A stretch of 64,000 nt of DNA, taken from positions 434,001 through 498,000 of the forward strand of contig QFXC01000013.1 of the NCBI GenBank assembly GCA_003349885.1. Direction: 5' to 3'. Under the pieces are notes generated by a model. That model had not been told where the DNA came from. It searched no databases and saw only the letters and a program-made list of their open reading frames with translations. Position 1 is the stretch's first letter. The number at the start of each line of letters is the position of its first letter. Shown in pieces: positions 45,268-55,776 of the stretch. The position numbers were made by a program, and so were the translations under genes. This stretch comes from an endosymbiont of Galathealinum brachiosum. GTDB taxonomy: Bacteria > Pseudomonadota > Gammaproteobacteria > SZUA-229.

Positions 45268-46017
45268 TCAGCTCATTGATTTATATAACAACATAAAGCC
45301 ACTTATCATCAATAAAAGACTAATGACCTGATTAAATTTTTTCTGATCAAACTTCACATGTAAATGATGCCCCGCATACATCCCCGCAAATAAAACTGGA
45401 AATAACATAAGCAACATCCATAACACCTCTGCAGTATAAAGACCGCTCAAAGCATATCCAATAATACGCACACCGCCATCAACAAAAAATATCATTGCAA
45501 TCGTTGCTCTGAATTGCCCCTTATTTAACTGGCGCATTTTTAAGTACACAACATAAAAAGGCCCGCCAGTGCCAAACAGAGCACCTACCATTCCTCCGAA
45601 TCCACCCGCCAGAATAGCCCACTTACGTCCACCCTGCGGGTTTGGTAATGGCAATAGAGAGTATATTGAATAACACAGAACAAAACCGCCCAGCACTCTA
45701 ACAAGAAGCTCTTCATCTATATTAACCAGCAACCAGATCGCTATGGCAATGCCTGCTAACGAAAAAGGAATCAACGGCAACATATCAGCCCATGAAACCT
45801 GTTTTCTTAAATGATAACTCTGCATCAATGTGCCACTGTAATTTAATAAACCCAGAACCGGCACAATAAAGGTTAGCGGAAAGACAAAAGCCAATAAGGG
45901 AATTGCAATTAAACCTGAGCCGAAACCTGATAGCCCTTTTATAATGTAAGCCAGAAAAATAACCGCAATGGAGAACACCATTTGCAGCATGGTAAGCTCA
46001 AGTGAATCAATTAACAT
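45268..46017 (-). CDS. TSUP-family (TauE/SafE) anion permease
   Basis: 249 residues with about eight membrane segments in two repeats. The N-terminal half has IKGLSGFGSGLIAIPLLAF; the second has GGFGGMVGALFGTGGPFYVVYL. This is the TauE/SafE (DUF81) pattern. Members move sulfite, sulfoacetate, taurine-related or other small anions. Nothing nearby fixes the substrate. Confidence 0.87.
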   Translation of the reverse strand: MLIDSLELTMLQMVFSIAVIFLAYIIKGLSGFGSGLIAIPLLAFVFPLTFIVPVLGLLNYSGTLMQSYHLRKQVSWADMLPLIPFSLAGIAIAIWLLVNIDEELLVRVLGGFVLCYSIYSLLPLPNPQGGRKWAILAGGFGGMVGALFGTGGPFYVVYLKMRQLNKGQFRATIAMIFFVDGGVRIIGYALSGLYTAEVLWMLLMLFPVLFAGMYAGHHLHVKFDQKKFNQVISLLLMISGFMLLYKSMS

Positions 46018-46035
46018 GAGTAGGTATCAAAAAGA

Positions 46036-46365
46036 TTAAAAGTCGATAGACAGGTAAAAGAAAATAAACCGACCCTGTTCAATGTCAATCTTTAAGGTCG
46101 CCCCATGATATAGGGCATAATCAATATATCCGGGAATAGCGCTATTAACATGACATTCACTTGCATGTTGAGGTGACTCAAAATCCCTGTCTTTGTCATA
46201 CCAGGCCAGTAACATCGCATCCTCATAATGCTTAGCCGCTTCATCTTTTGCCAGATCCATCGCCTGTAAATAATCATTAAGAGGTGTTTCTGGTGATATC
46301 TCGACTATCTCAACCCCTGTATAATCAGGCTCAGTTGGCATATTACAATGTGACTCATTTGACAT
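46036..46365 (-). CDS. Small protein of unknown function, possibly AF1514-like
   Basis: 109 residues. The run ETPLNDYLQAMDLAKDEAAKHYEDAMLLAWYDKDRDFESPQHASECH then YALYHGATLKIDI resembles, from memory, the small AF1514/DUF5619 family; I hold this loosely. No signal peptide. Conserved-looking residues are the LAWYD and ECH groups. It is 18 bases upstream of the TSUP permease start on the same strand, so the two may be co-expressed. Confidence 0.55.
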   Translation of the reverse strand: MSNESHCNMPTEPDYTGVEIVEISPETPLNDYLQAMDLAKDEAAKHYEDAMLLAWYDKDRDFESPQHASECHVNSAIPGYIDYALYHGATLKIDIEQGRFIFFYLSIDF

Positions 46366-46510
46366 GGTTAATGACTTCTACTTATTACTCTTAATATGAA
46401 TGACTTATCTCTCCACTTACAATAACATGCGACAGTCCTGTATACGAATACTATGACGTATCGATTACGGAGACCTCCCTACCACCACTGATTACAAGAC
46501 AGAAGAAGTT

Positions 46511-47374
46511 ATGACACAACAAGATGATAGCGTTAAAACCCAGCATGAAATGATTAAACAGGGTGGACAGATAGAAAAATTTGCCGAGGCAATGGCCCAG
46601 TTTTGCAAAGTAGAAGGCTGGAAAAAGCTAAACGATGAGGAAGGAGCCCCTTTTAAAACATTACGTCATTACATTGAAGCTAAACCACCTTACGGTGCCG
46701 GTTACCCCGGAAAAACCGGCATGGAAAAAATTGAAGCTTATTTATCTCTTAGCCCGGTAATTAAAGATTACTTTCAACATTGCCATGCTAACTGTTTGTT
46801 TGAAATGGCCAAAGAAGAAGGCAGCTCTCCCAATGTTGTCGCTAAACGAGAATGGAATGATGTTAAAGGCGCCAGCCTTGCACGAGCGATACAGGAAAAT
46901 CCGGAGGAAATATACCTTGAAAAAGCAGCTGCATATGTAGAGGGCAAAGAAAGAGTAAAAGCCAAACCAAGAAAAACATCTGTTGCATCACCTGTCAGGT
47001 TAAGTGCAACCCCCGGCCAGCCATATGCATTAGTTAAAAAAATAAAAGAAAGTTTTGATCGTGATTTTATAAAAAGTTTTCTTAATGGTTTTAACATTGA
47101 GTCGCTGGATGAAATGATCGAATTAGAAAAAAAATTCTCATTAGCCCTGGTTGCTTTTAACAAGTCAAAACAGACTGATGGCTGGGGCTCAAACAATGTC
47201 AAATGCCCTGACTCACTAATAAAAAGAGAACCTGTTATGGAAAAATCCAGTTTTATAGGTGATGAAAGTGAAGAAAAAAATATTCTCTCACTAAAAGATG
47301 ACGAAGGTAAAATTGTTATTGTAAGATTTCGTGGAACAGGCGTGGGTGCATTATCATTTGACGATAAGAACTAA
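46511..47374 (+). CDS. Protein of unknown function
   Basis: 287 residues, soluble, not recognised. Three parts: a helical N-terminus (QIEKFAEAMAQFCKVEGWKKL...) with an acidic-aromatic motif and a His-Cys pair (DYFQHCHANCLFEM); a basic linker at about 150-165 (KAKPRKTSVASPVRLS); and a C-terminal part that ends in beta-strands (GKIVIVRFRGTGVGALSF). The start ATG has AGAAGAAG upstream. It is alone between divergent and tandem neighbours, so context gives no role. Confidence 0.6.
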   Translation: MTQQDDSVKTQHEMIKQGGQIEKFAEAMAQFCKVEGWKKLNDEEGAPFKTLRHYIEAKPPYGAGYPGKTGMEKIEAYLSLSPVIKDYFQHCHANCLFEMAKEEGSSPNVVAKREWNDVKGASLARAIQENPEEIYLEKAAAYVEGKERVKAKPRKTSVASPVRLSATPGQPYALVKKIKESFDRDFIKSFLNGFNIESLDEMIELEKKFSLALVAFNKSKQTDGWGSNNVKCPDSLIKREPVMEKSSFIGDESEEKNILSLKDDEGKIVIVRFRGTGVGALSFDDKN

Positions 47375-47593
47375 CAAACTTTAATTGAAAAAATTAAATT
47401 ATTTATAGTAAGCCTCTCCCTCATAACCTGTTATTGAAGATATTAATTTACCAGTTTCTCCAAATTCTATAAAAAAGATCTAAAATTATATTATAGAAAT
47501 AAAGTAATTCAGGCGTATCATATTCTTATGGGTAACATTTAATTACCCTCATGCCCTTTCTGTCAAACATTCTAATCTGGAGGCGTGTTACTA

Positions 47594-49840
47594 ATGACAG
47601 ACAAAAACTACCGTTTATCCATTTCTGGAATGTCCTGTGCAGGCTGCGTATCCAGTGTTGAGAAAGCCTTAAACGATGTCACGGGCGTGACATCAGCCAA
47701 TGTGAACTTTGCCGAACATACCGCCAGTGTAATCGCCTCAGTCGCCGCTGAAACACTGATACAGGCCGTTAAGGAGGCGGGTTACGATGCAGCTGAACTA
47801 ACCGCCAGTGATGCTGATATAATGGCCAAAAAACAACAGCAGGACTTAACTCATTACAAAGAACTCATTAAAAAATCTCTGGCTGCAGCACTCATCGGTT
47901 TACCCTTATTCATTGCCAGCTTACTCGGTATATTGCCCTCATTAGAGAGTTTTTCTAACAGATTATTCTGGTTATTAACGGGCGTTCTTACACTCGTTGT
48001 TATGATTTATTCAGGCAGGCATTTTTATCTTGGGGCCTGGAAATCATTACACAATCATAATGCAAATATGGATACACTAATTGCACTGGGCACGGGCACA
48101 GCCTGGTTGTTTTCAATGATCGTTGTGATATTCACTAATATATTACCGTCTAATGTGCAGCATGTTTATTTTGAAGCCACCGCTATCATTATTGCACTGA
48201 TTAACTTTGGCTCTGCATTAGAAACTAAAGCCCGGGGGAAAACATCTGAAGCAATAAAAAGACTCATTGGCCTGCAACCCAAAACAGCACGCGTAATACG
48301 AAATGGCGAAGAGATAGATATTCCCATTGAAGAAGTTGGTTTACAGGAAATCCTGCGCATACGCCCGGGTGAAAAAATCCCCGTTGATGGAATAATAATA
48401 GAAGGTTCATCAACGCTTGATGAGTCTATGCTAACCGGCGAACCCATGCCTGTAGAAAAAAAGACAGGTGATGATGTAGCCACCGGCACAATTAATAAAA
48501 CAGGTTCTTTTTTACTTAAATCAACCCGTATCGGAAAAGATACCGCACTGGCACAAATAATTGATATGGTACGTAAAGCCCAGTCCAGTAAACCTGCTAT
48601 CGGTAGACTGGTAGACAGAGTCGCCGCAATATTTGTTCCTGTCGTACTCATTATCGCCGTCATTACTTTTCTACTCTGGTTTAATCTGGCGCCCGAACTC
48701 GGGATCACTTATGCGTTAGTTGCAACCATGACAGTATTAATTATTGCCTGCCCCTGCGCTCTGGGTCTGGCAACACCCATTTCAATTATGGCTGGAGTAG
48801 GTAAAGCAGCTGAATCAGGCATACTAATTAGAAATGGCGATGCTCTGCAGCAGGCAGGCAAACTCACTACGATTGTTCTGGATAAAACCGGCACCGTAAC
48901 ACAAGGCCGACCGGCAGTAACCAGCATTAAATCATTAGCACATATATCTGAAGAAGACTGCCTTAGCCTCGCTGCAAGCATCGAAGTATCTTCTGAGCAC
49001 CCACTCGCTAACTCCATTATTGAAGCTGCAAAAAAACAACACTTACCAATAAACGACGTTGAAAACTTTCAGGCTGTTACAGGTAAGGGCGTTATTGCCA
49101 ATATAAATAAGCAGCAAGTATTATTGGGTAACAACAAACTAATGCAACAGCAGAATATTGATGTAACGGCGTTACAGGATGAAGTAAAAATACGATCAGC
49201 CGAAGCTAAAACACCGGTTTATTTAGCTGTTAACAATAAACTTGCAGGCATTATCACTATTGCAGACCCGGTAAAGAAAGATTCCAGAGAAGCCATAACG
49301 AGACTAAAAGAGGCGGGTTTAAAAATTATCCTTCTCACTGGCGACAATAAACAAACAGCGCAGGCGGTTGCCAAAATGGTAGGAATAACCGACATTATTT
49401 CTGATGTATTACCTGAAGATAAAGCCCACAAAATTAAACAGCTACAACAAGCTGGAGAAATTGTCGGTATGGTTGGTGATGGCATTAATGATGCTCCTGC
49501 ACTCGCCATTGCTGACATTGGTTTTGCTATTGGTACGGGTACAGATGTAGCCATTGAAAGCGCAGATATTACGCTAATGCACGGTTCACTACTGGGTGTT
49601 GTTAATGCCATTATTATTTCAAATGCGACTGTACGAAATATTAAACAGAATTTATTTGGTGCTTTTATTTACAACAGTCTGGGCATTCCAGTTGCTGCGG
49701 GGATTTTGTATCCCGTCATGGGTTTATTATTAAACCCTATGATGGCTGGTGCAGCTATGGCAATGTCATCCGTTACGGTAGTAAGCAATGCCAATCGTTT
49801 ACGTTTTATAAAAACCGTTAAATCAGGAGGTGAAAAATGA
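47594..49840 (+). CDS. copA: Copper-translocating P-type ATPase (CopA type)
   Basis: About 748 residues from ATG 47594, chosen because GGAGG lies ten bases upstream; GTG 47585 sits against that site. One N-terminal metal-binding domain ([15 protein letters not shown]), the CPC ion motif in [13 protein letters not shown], the phosphorylation site DKTGTVTQG, the HP motif [10 protein letters not shown] and [10 protein letters not shown]. The C-terminal helix has the CopA-type [16 protein letters not shown]. It exports Cu(I) from the cytoplasm. A 27-codon membrane-peptide gene begins inside its stop codon. Confidence 0.94.
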   Translation: MTDKNYRLSISGMSCAGCVSSVEKALNDVTGVTSANVNFAEHTASVIASVAAETLIQAVKEAGYDAAELTASDADIMAKKQQQDLTHYKELIKKSLAAALIGLPLFIASLLGILPSLESFSNRLFWLLTGVLTLVVMIYSGRHFYLGAWKSLHNHNANMDTLIALGTGTAWLFSMIVVIFTNILPSNVQHVYFEATAIIIALINFGSALETKARGKTSEAIKRLIGLQPKTARVIRNGEEIDIPIEEVGLQEILRIRPGEKIPVDGIIIEGSSTLDESMLTGEPMPVEKKTGDDVATGTINKTGSFLLKSTRIGKDTALAQIIDMVRKAQSSKPAIGRLVDRVAAIFVPVVLIIAVITFLLWFNLAPELGITYALVATMTVLIIACPCALGLATPISIMAGVGKAAESGILIRNGDALQQAGKLTTIVLDKTGTVTQGRPAVTSIKSLAHISEEDCLSLAASIEVSSEHPLANSIIEAAKKQHLPINDVENFQAVTGKGVIANINKQQVLLGNNKLMQQQNIDVTALQDEVKIRSAEAKTPVYLAVNNKLAGIITIADPVKKDSREAITRLKEAGLKIILLTGDNKQTAQAVAKMVGITDIISDVLPEDKAHKIKQLQQAGEIVGMVGDGINDAPALAIADIGFAIGTGTDVAIESADITLMHGSLLGVVNAIIISNATVRNIKQNLFGAFIYNSLGIPVAAGILYPVMGLLLNPMMAGAAMAMSSVTVVSNANRLRFIKTVKSGGEK

Positions 49841-49920
49841 TTATACTGGTGAATGTACTGGGGCTCACTTTAATCATGCTGATAATCTGGTGGTTCTGGT
49901 TATCTAAAATAAATAGCTGA
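49837..49920 (+). CDS. 27-residue membrane peptide coupled to copA
   Basis: Begins with [10 protein letters not shown] and continues as one hydrophobic helix with WWFW near the end, then SKINS and a TGA at 49918-49920. It has AGGAGGTG five bases before its ATG, the strongest Shine-Dalgarno sequence seen in the plus-strand genes here, and overlaps the copA stop by four bases (ATGA). The segment resembles the membrane anchor of small cupredoxin-domain proteins often found next to CopA genes, but the copper domain is absent: no cupredoxin motif follows in any frame before 50034. It may be a real stand-alone anchor or a truncated remnant. Confidence 0.6.
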   Translation: MIILVNVLGLTLIMLIIWWFWLSKINS

Positions 49921-50033
49921 TTGAAATAAAACCTGTTAAAACGACACATTATTTACAAATAACAAGCTGATAATAATTCGTTATAATATGTACATAGCAA
50001 TCAATCCAGCAACCAGGACCAAAGAACCAGTTC

Positions 50034-50672
50034 ATGAGTGAAATAACAGAAAGTGATTACAGAAAACCCAAACGCCTGACTTTCACTGATGATGAAAAAC
50101 GTCTGCCCTGGCTAACAACTTTGCTGGATGCTTTTTCCATTATTGATAAAGGTGTAAGCGCCGCAATAGAAAGAGAGCACAAACAGGGGCGTGAACTCGC
50201 ATGCGCTAAAGGCTGCAGTAGTTGCTGTACCACACATCAGGACATCCCCGTATACCCGCTGGAACTAATGGGCATGAGCTGGTATGTAATTGAAAAATTA
50301 CAGTCACCCTTACGTGAACAGTTAAAAGCTCAATTATCCAATATCGATAATATACACACATGTCCTTTTTTACTTGAAGGTTCGTGCAGCATTCACCCGA
50401 TGAGACCTGCAGCCTGTCGTCAGTTTAATGTTCTGGATAAACCCTGTAGTGACGGCGAAGACGCATATCACACACGCAAACAGGATGTCATGATACCGAT
50501 ACAGCACTATATTGATAACGCATTCGATACGATGCTGCCCTTTTATGGCATTAAGAAAAAGGGTGAACGTAAAAAAGCCATCAAGCAAGGGACATTACAT
50601 TCAATCGCTAAAGCTATGCGTGAGTGCAACTGGCAGACCTTACCTGAAAAAATGGATAAATTTGATAAATGA
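50034..50672 (+). CDS. YkgJ-family cysteine cluster protein
   Basis: 212 residues with the YkgJ-type cysteine cluster: CAKGCSSCC, then HTCPFLLEGSCSIHPMRPAACRQF, and one more cysteine in DKPCSDG. This arrangement (often called zinc- or iron-chelating) binds a metal; no biochemical function is established. It lies in the copper-related region, 113 bases after the copA-coupled peptide. Confidence 0.8.
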   Translation: MSEITESDYRKPKRLTFTDDEKRLPWLTTLLDAFSIIDKGVSAAIEREHKQGRELACAKGCSSCCTTHQDIPVYPLELMGMSWYVIEKLQSPLREQLKAQLSNIDNIHTCPFLLEGSCSIHPMRPAACRQFNVLDKPCSDGEDAYHTRKQDVMIPIQHYIDNAFDTMLPFYGIKKKGERKKAIKQGTLHSIAKAMRECNWQTLPEKMDKFDK

Positions 50673-50848
50673 ACCTGCTCAACTCATATCCACTTTTAAC
50701 TTTTTATGAGCGAGATCAATAACTACACTATTGCTAAGGTGAAAATGCAAAAGGCAATCAGGTTCGCAAAACTTCTGCCCCTAATATCTGTCTGTTATTT
50801 TCAGCTTTAAATAAAAATCCAGAACATGCAGTCCATAAGGCTAAATTC

Positions 50849-52222
50849 ATGAAAATAAACTTAAAAAAATACCCTGCTCTTTTTATTATTATAGGTATTG
50901 GAATTGTCATCGCTTTTATTCTGGTTAAATCAAAAAATCCGATGCAACATGAAGCAGCCACCATGCCAAGCAAAGCGGTCGATATCATTACCGCCCGGAA
51001 TATCCCGTTTCGTTCTCGAATAACCGCTTATGGTAATGTAGAGCCCGCTATTACACTTAATGGAATGGCCGAAGTAAGCGGCAAAGTTAGTTATGTCCAC
51101 CCAAATTTAAAATCGGGTGAAGCCATTCCAGCTGGCACACTAGTCGTACGTATCGAAGCAAAAGACTATACCGTTAGCCTTAAGCAAACAGAAGCAGACC
51201 TGCGAGCTAGCCGCTCGGCTTTAAAAGAATTAACAGAAGATGAAAAATCAACAAAACGCTCACTGGTACTTGCAAAGAAAAATCTTAAGGTTGGAGAAGC
51301 AGAGTACACAAGAATAGAAAAAATCTGGAAACAACGTGTTATTTCAAAATCAACGCTTGATGCTGAAGAACAGAAAGTATTGCAACTGCGTCAACAGGTA
51401 GAAGAACTACAGGGAAAAATAAATAGCTACGACAGCCGTAAACAATCGGTTAAATCTCAGATAATACGAGCAGAACAGGAAGTGAAAAATCGTCAGACCA
51501 TACTTGGCCGCACTGAAGTCACACTTCCATTTGATGCCCGAATAGGCACTGTAAATATTGAAAAAAATGAATTTGTATCTGTCGGTTCCGTATTATTTGA
51601 AGCCATTGATCTGAAGGGTGTTGAGATTAATGCGCACCTGCCAATGGACTCAATGCGAAAACTGGTAACCCATCTGCAGGACACTCCTTTAGCAGGGCAA
51701 CAGATTGCACATGGCGGCCGTATAAATGACAGTCTGGGTTTAGTTGCCACCGCACGCCTGGTAAATGGTATGCCCGGCGCGGTATGGGAAGCTCATGTAC
51801 TTCGCCTGAGCGATTCTATCGATCCAACACGACAGACTCTGGGCATTGTTGTGGGTGTTGATGACCCCTATGAAAAAATCATACCCGGCATTCGGCCTCC
51901 ACTCATTAAAGGTATGTATACCGCAGTAGATATTTTTGCACCGGTACATTCAGCCATGGTAATCCCTCGCAAAGCGGTTCATCAGGGACGTGTTTACATA
52001 GCCAATACTGACAACACGCTCAGTATTCGTGATATTGATATTCGACTAATTCAGGCTGAGCTTGTCGTCGTAAGCAACGGTTTAGAAGAGGGTGAACAAG
52101 TTATTATTACCGATATGATTCCGGTAATAGAAGGCATGCCTTTACAGGTAAATATCGCAACTGATTTTGAAAAAGAAATGAAACTGCGTGCCTCTGGTGA
52201 GCAACTGAGGCTAGCTCAATGA
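50849..52222 (+). CDS. RND efflux periplasmic adaptor (membrane fusion protein)
   Basis: 457 residues. One N-terminal membrane segment (residues about 8-24, LFIIIGIGIVIAFILV), a biotinyl-lipoyl-like strand region, a long coiled-coil hairpin (residues about 115-215; EKSTKRSLVLAKKNLKVGEAEY, EEQKVLQLRQQVEELQGKINSYDSRK), and a beta-barrel with TEVTLPFDARIGTVNIEKNEFVSVG. It joins the RND pump to an outer-membrane channel. It overlaps the pump gene by four bases. No TolC-type gene is near, so a shared channel is likely. Confidence 0.92.
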   Translation: MKINLKKYPALFIIIGIGIVIAFILVKSKNPMQHEAATMPSKAVDIITARNIPFRSRITAYGNVEPAITLNGMAEVSGKVSYVHPNLKSGEAIPAGTLVVRIEAKDYTVSLKQTEADLRASRSALKELTEDEKSTKRSLVLAKKNLKVGEAEYTRIEKIWKQRVISKSTLDAEEQKVLQLRQQVEELQGKINSYDSRKQSVKSQIIRAEQEVKNRQTILGRTEVTLPFDARIGTVNIEKNEFVSVGSVLFEAIDLKGVEINAHLPMDSMRKLVTHLQDTPLAGQQIAHGGRINDSLGLVATARLVNGMPGAVWEAHVLRLSDSIDPTRQTLGIVVGVDDPYEKIIPGIRPPLIKGMYTAVDIFAPVHSAMVIPRKAVHQGRVYIANTDNTLSIRDIDIRLIQAELVVVSNGLEEGEQVIITDMIPVIEGMPLQVNIATDFEKEMKLRASGEQLRLAQ

Positions 52223-55200
52223 TTCGCTTTTTCGCGGCCCACCCAACCATTGCTAACATTCTTATGCTCATAATATTATTACTGGGCGCAGCCTCTTTGC
52301 CCGGTCTTAATAAGGAAACTTTTCCTGAAATTAAATTCAATCAGGTTCAGGTAACCGTGGCATACCCTGGTGCCAGCGCCAGTGAAGTTGAAGAAGGTAT
52401 CTGTAACCGTCTGGAAGACAGCACCGACGGCATTAGCTTTCTGGATGAACGCCGTTGTGAAGCCCGGGACAATGTGGGCATTATGATACTGGATATGCAG
52501 GAAATTGGTGACATCAAACAGTTTATGGATGATGTGATCAGTGAAGTCGATGCTATTGATGATTTTCCCGATGATGCGGAAGACCCGGTTTTTAGAGAAC
52601 TCGGGCGCACCAAACCTGTCGTCAGTGTTGCAATCAATGCTGACCTTTCACAACCCGAACTTAAAGCACTAGCTGAACATTACCGCTCACGCATGCTTGC
52701 TTTGCCCGCAATTCCTATGGTTGAAGTCAGTGGTTTTTCTACTCACGAATTCAGTGTACTTATAAAAGCTGAAACCCTTCGACGTTTTCAACTTAGCATC
52801 ACTGATATTGCAAACTTAATTCAGCAACAGGCCGTAGATTTACCGGCAGGCATACTCGAAGCAGAACAGCGTTCGTACCAGATACGAGTAGAAAATGAAC
52901 GCAGAAGTATTGAGGAACTTTCAGATCTCGTTATTCTCAATGATGAAAAAGGCGGCCGACTTAAATTAGGTGATATTGCCACTATTGTAGATGAGTTTAC
53001 TGACAAAGAAGTCCGGGTAGAATTAAATGGACGCCCTGCCGCCCTACTTAAAATCAGCAAAAATACCACCGATGATACCCTCAGCGTATTCAATGCCGTA
53101 AAGAATTTTGTAGAAAGTGAAAATGCCGTACTACCAGACTCTACTCGACTGGTTATCACTCAGGATTCTGCCTCCGTTGTTCAGGAACGTCTAAGCCTGT
53201 TACTCACTAACGGGTGGCAGGGTTTGTTTCTCGCCACACTTTCACTCTTTCTATTTTTCAGCTGGCGTTACACATTCTGGGTTGCACTTGGTTTACCTAT
53301 TTCTTTTGTCGGCGGCCTGATGTTCATGACCGTTTTAGGCATTAGTATAAACATGATTTCTATGGTGGCGCTTTTAATGGCTATCGGTATTCTCATGGAT
53401 GATGCCATCGTTATCTCCGAAAGTATCGAGCACGAGTACCAGAAAGGAAAAACACCACTAGATGCCACCGTTGATGGCATTGGAAAAGTAGCCCGGGGAG
53501 TATTGGCCTCTTTCGCCACCTCAGCTATGTTATTTGGCAGCCTGTTATTTCTCAAAGGTGACATGGGGCAGATAATGGGCGTATTACCCGTTGTATTATT
53601 ATCCGTCCTTACCATTAGCCTTGTGGAGGCTTTTTTAATACTGCCCCACCATCTCAAACATTCTCTTGAAAAACATCAGAATGAAAAAAAGAGTCAATGG
53701 CGATTAAATTTCGAAAAAAAATTTGATCACCTACGGGATAGAGTTGTGCAATTTGCAAAGCTGGCAATTACATATCGTTATCTCACCGTTGGCGTTGCTA
53801 TTGCGTTATTGATTATGACCATCAGTTTATTCCCGGCTGGTTTTATCAAATTTAAAGCGTTTCCCGATCTGGAAGGTGACATACTTGAAACACGCCTGAT
53901 CATGCCACAGGGAACCCCCTTCAATAGAACAGAAACGGTGGTTGCAGAATTAATTACCAGTCTTCAGACTGCCGTTAAACAGTTACCCCCCGAAAAAAGG
54001 GTAATAGATGAAAACGGTCATGAAACTGAAGGCCAGTTAATAAAACAGATACAGGTGTTTTATGGAACGAATGCAGATGCAGGTGAAGACGGCCCCCATC
54101 TTGCTACCATTAGCCTTGATTTACTCGATGCAGAAAAACGTATTACTTCGCTTAATGAGCTACGCCGCACCTGGTTGAAGATGACACCTCCTATTGCTGA
54201 TGCAATCTCCATTCAATTTAAAGAACCCACCATGGGACCGGCTGGCAAAGCTATCTCTATTCGCCTGCAGGACAATGACCTGCACCGACTATCCAAAGCA
54301 TCCTGGGAATTACAAACCTGGTTGAGTGGTTACCCCGGTGTTTCAAATATAATGGATGACCTTCGTCCTGGTAAACCTCAATTCACTGTTAGCCTGAACC
54401 CGGGCTCGCTTACATCCGGACTCAATGCGCAACAACTGGCATTGCAACTACGTGCAGCCTATCAGGGTGTAAAAATCAACGATGTATACAAAGGCCGTGA
54501 AGCTTATGAAATAAATGTAAAGTTAGATATTGATAGAGAACATGCACTGCGTGATTTCGAACAACTCAGTTTGTTTAACAAACAGGGAATTGATATTCCG
54601 CTGAATGCAATTGCTGATATTTCAGAGAAACGGGAATTTTCTACCATCACCCGCATCAACCATCAACGTACAATAACCATTTCAGGTGATATAGATGCCG
54701 ATATTTCTAATACCAATGAAATCATAAACGATACGCGAAAACAGTTTCTAACTGATTTGCAAGCACGATACCCCGGGATGTATATCAGCCTCGAAGGAGA
54801 AGTAAAAAACAGCAAGGAAACCAATAGTTCAGTACTGGTTGGTTTTATTCTTGGCATAATCGGCGTATATTTTTTACTTAGTTTTCAGTTCAGAAATTAT
54901 CGCGAACCATTCGTCGTATTAATGAATATACCGCTCGCACTTATCGGTGTCGTGTGGGGCCATAAACTCATGGGGCTTGATATCACCATGCCCAGCATGA
55001 TCGGTTTTGTTTCACTCGCTGGTATCGTTGTTAATGACTCAATATTACTGGTAGAGTTTGTTAAACGCAGAAGCCGGGAAGGTTTGCTTTTACACGATGC
55101 CGCCAGTCAGGCTGTGCGAGATCGTTTTCGTGCCATACTTTTAACATCGGTCACCACTGTTGCGGGCATGCTTCCCCTGTTATTCGAAACAAGCTTACAG

Positions 55201-55365
55201 GCTCAAATACTTGTTCCAATCGTGACCAGCGTGGTATTTGGCATGCTGTCTTCTACCGTTTTATTATTATTAGTACTACCCGCTGCTTACGCAATTATGG
55301 AAGACCTGAACTTACGTGAAACGGAAAAAGACCCCATAAACCTGAATAGATCGACTATAAGTTAA
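52219..55365 (+). CDS. RND-family efflux pump (AcrB superfamily)
   Basis: 1048 residues, the normal length for an AcrB-type inner-membrane pump with twelve helices and two large periplasmic loops. The proton-relay Asp pair is in ILMDDAIVISESIEHEY; the second half carries IVVNDSILLVEFVKRRSREG. The start IRFFAAHPTIANILMLIILLLGAASL is typical of hydrophobe/amphiphile pumps of environmental Proteobacteria rather than of CusA heavy-metal pumps. The substrate is unknown. It is coupled to the adaptor gene upstream. Confidence 0.93.
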   Translation: MIRFFAAHPTIANILMLIILLLGAASLPGLNKETFPEIKFNQVQVTVAYPGASASEVEEGICNRLEDSTDGISFLDERRCEARDNVGIMILDMQEIGDIKQFMDDVISEVDAIDDFPDDAEDPVFRELGRTKPVVSVAINADLSQPELKALAEHYRSRMLALPAIPMVEVSGFSTHEFSVLIKAETLRRFQLSITDIANLIQQQAVDLPAGILEAEQRSYQIRVENERRSIEELSDLVILNDEKGGRLKLGDIATIVDEFTDKEVRVELNGRPAALLKISKNTTDDTLSVFNAVKNFVESENAVLPDSTRLVITQDSASVVQERLSLLLTNGWQGLFLATLSLFLFFSWRYTFWVALGLPISFVGGLMFMTVLGISINMISMVALLMAIGILMDDAIVISESIEHEYQKGKTPLDATVDGIGKVARGVLASFATSAMLFGSLLFLKGDMGQIMGVLPVVLLSVLTISLVEAFLILPHHLKHSLEKHQNEKKSQWRLNFEKKFDHLRDRVVQFAKLAITYRYLTVGVAIALLIMTISLFPAGFIKFKAFPDLEGDILETRLIMPQGTPFNRTETVVAELITSLQTAVKQLPPEKRVIDENGHETEGQLIKQIQVFYGTNADAGEDGPHLATISLDLLDAEKRITSLNELRRTWLKMTPPIADAISIQFKEPTMGPAGKAISIRLQDNDLHRLSKASWELQTWLSGYPGVSNIMDDLRPGKPQFTVSLNPGSLTSGLNAQQLALQLRAAYQGVKINDVYKGREAYEINVKLDIDREHALRDFEQLSLFNKQGIDIPLNAIADISEKREFSTITRINHQRTITISGDIDADISNTNEIINDTRKQFLTDLQARYPGMYISLEGEVKNSKETNSSVLVGFILGIIGVYFLLSFQFRNYREPFVVLMNIPLALIGVVWGHKLMGLDITMPSMIGFVSLAGIVVNDSILLVEFVKRRSREGLLLHDAASQAVRDRFRAILLTSVTTVAGMLPLLFETSLQAQILVPIVTSVVFGMLSSTVLLLLVLPAAYAIMEDLNLRETEKDPINLNRSTIS

Positions 55366-55424
55366 ATACCTATTTATCAAAAATACAGTAAAAATTATTT
55401 TAAATTGAAAACAAGGAATAAAAA

Positions 55425-55763
55425 ATGAAAGTAGCTTACATTTTCTCTACTCAAGGTCATTCTGTCTCGTTCAAACTTGGAAAAATGATATTACCTCAAC
55501 TTGAAGAAGACGGTCATGGCGTAGACGTTGTTGGTATGTTCTTTTTTGAGGATAACAATTACGTTTTGCAAAAAGGCAATCCCATAGGCGAGCGTCTGGC
55601 TAAAATCGCTGATAAAAAAGGCATGTTATTAATGGGATGCGACCAATGTTGCGAAGAACGAGAAATTGAAGATGGTCTTGTAGACGGTGCAGTTATCGGC
55701 TGTTTTCCTAACCTGTATAAAGCTTTATCTGGAAATATGCCCGATCACATAATTACTCTATAA
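55425..55763 (+). CDS. DsrE-family protein (SaoD-like)
   Basis: 112 residues: MKVAYIFSTQGHSVSFKLGKM, then VVGMFFFEDNNYVLQKGNPIGERLAKIADKKGMLLMGCDQCC, and a Cys in VIGCFPNLYKALSGN. The DsrE fold and the CDQCC group fit small sulfurtransferase-like proteins; the wording SaoD is from memory of similar sequences and is tentative. The vicinal cysteines could carry sulfane sulfur. It lies 59 bases after the RND pump, with AAGGA before the start, and ends in a hairpin. Confidence 0.7.
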   Translation: MKVAYIFSTQGHSVSFKLGKMILPQLEEDGHGVDVVGMFFFEDNNYVLQKGNPIGERLAKIADKKGMLLMGCDQCCEEREIEDGLVDGAVIGCFPNLYKALSGNMPDHIITL

Positions 55764-55776
55764 AACTATACGCTTA

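Noticed and set aside
48166-48708. Long minus-strand frame inside copA
   Set aside because: Low-complexity Ser/Ile-rich product typical of an antisense shadow of a well-conserved gene.
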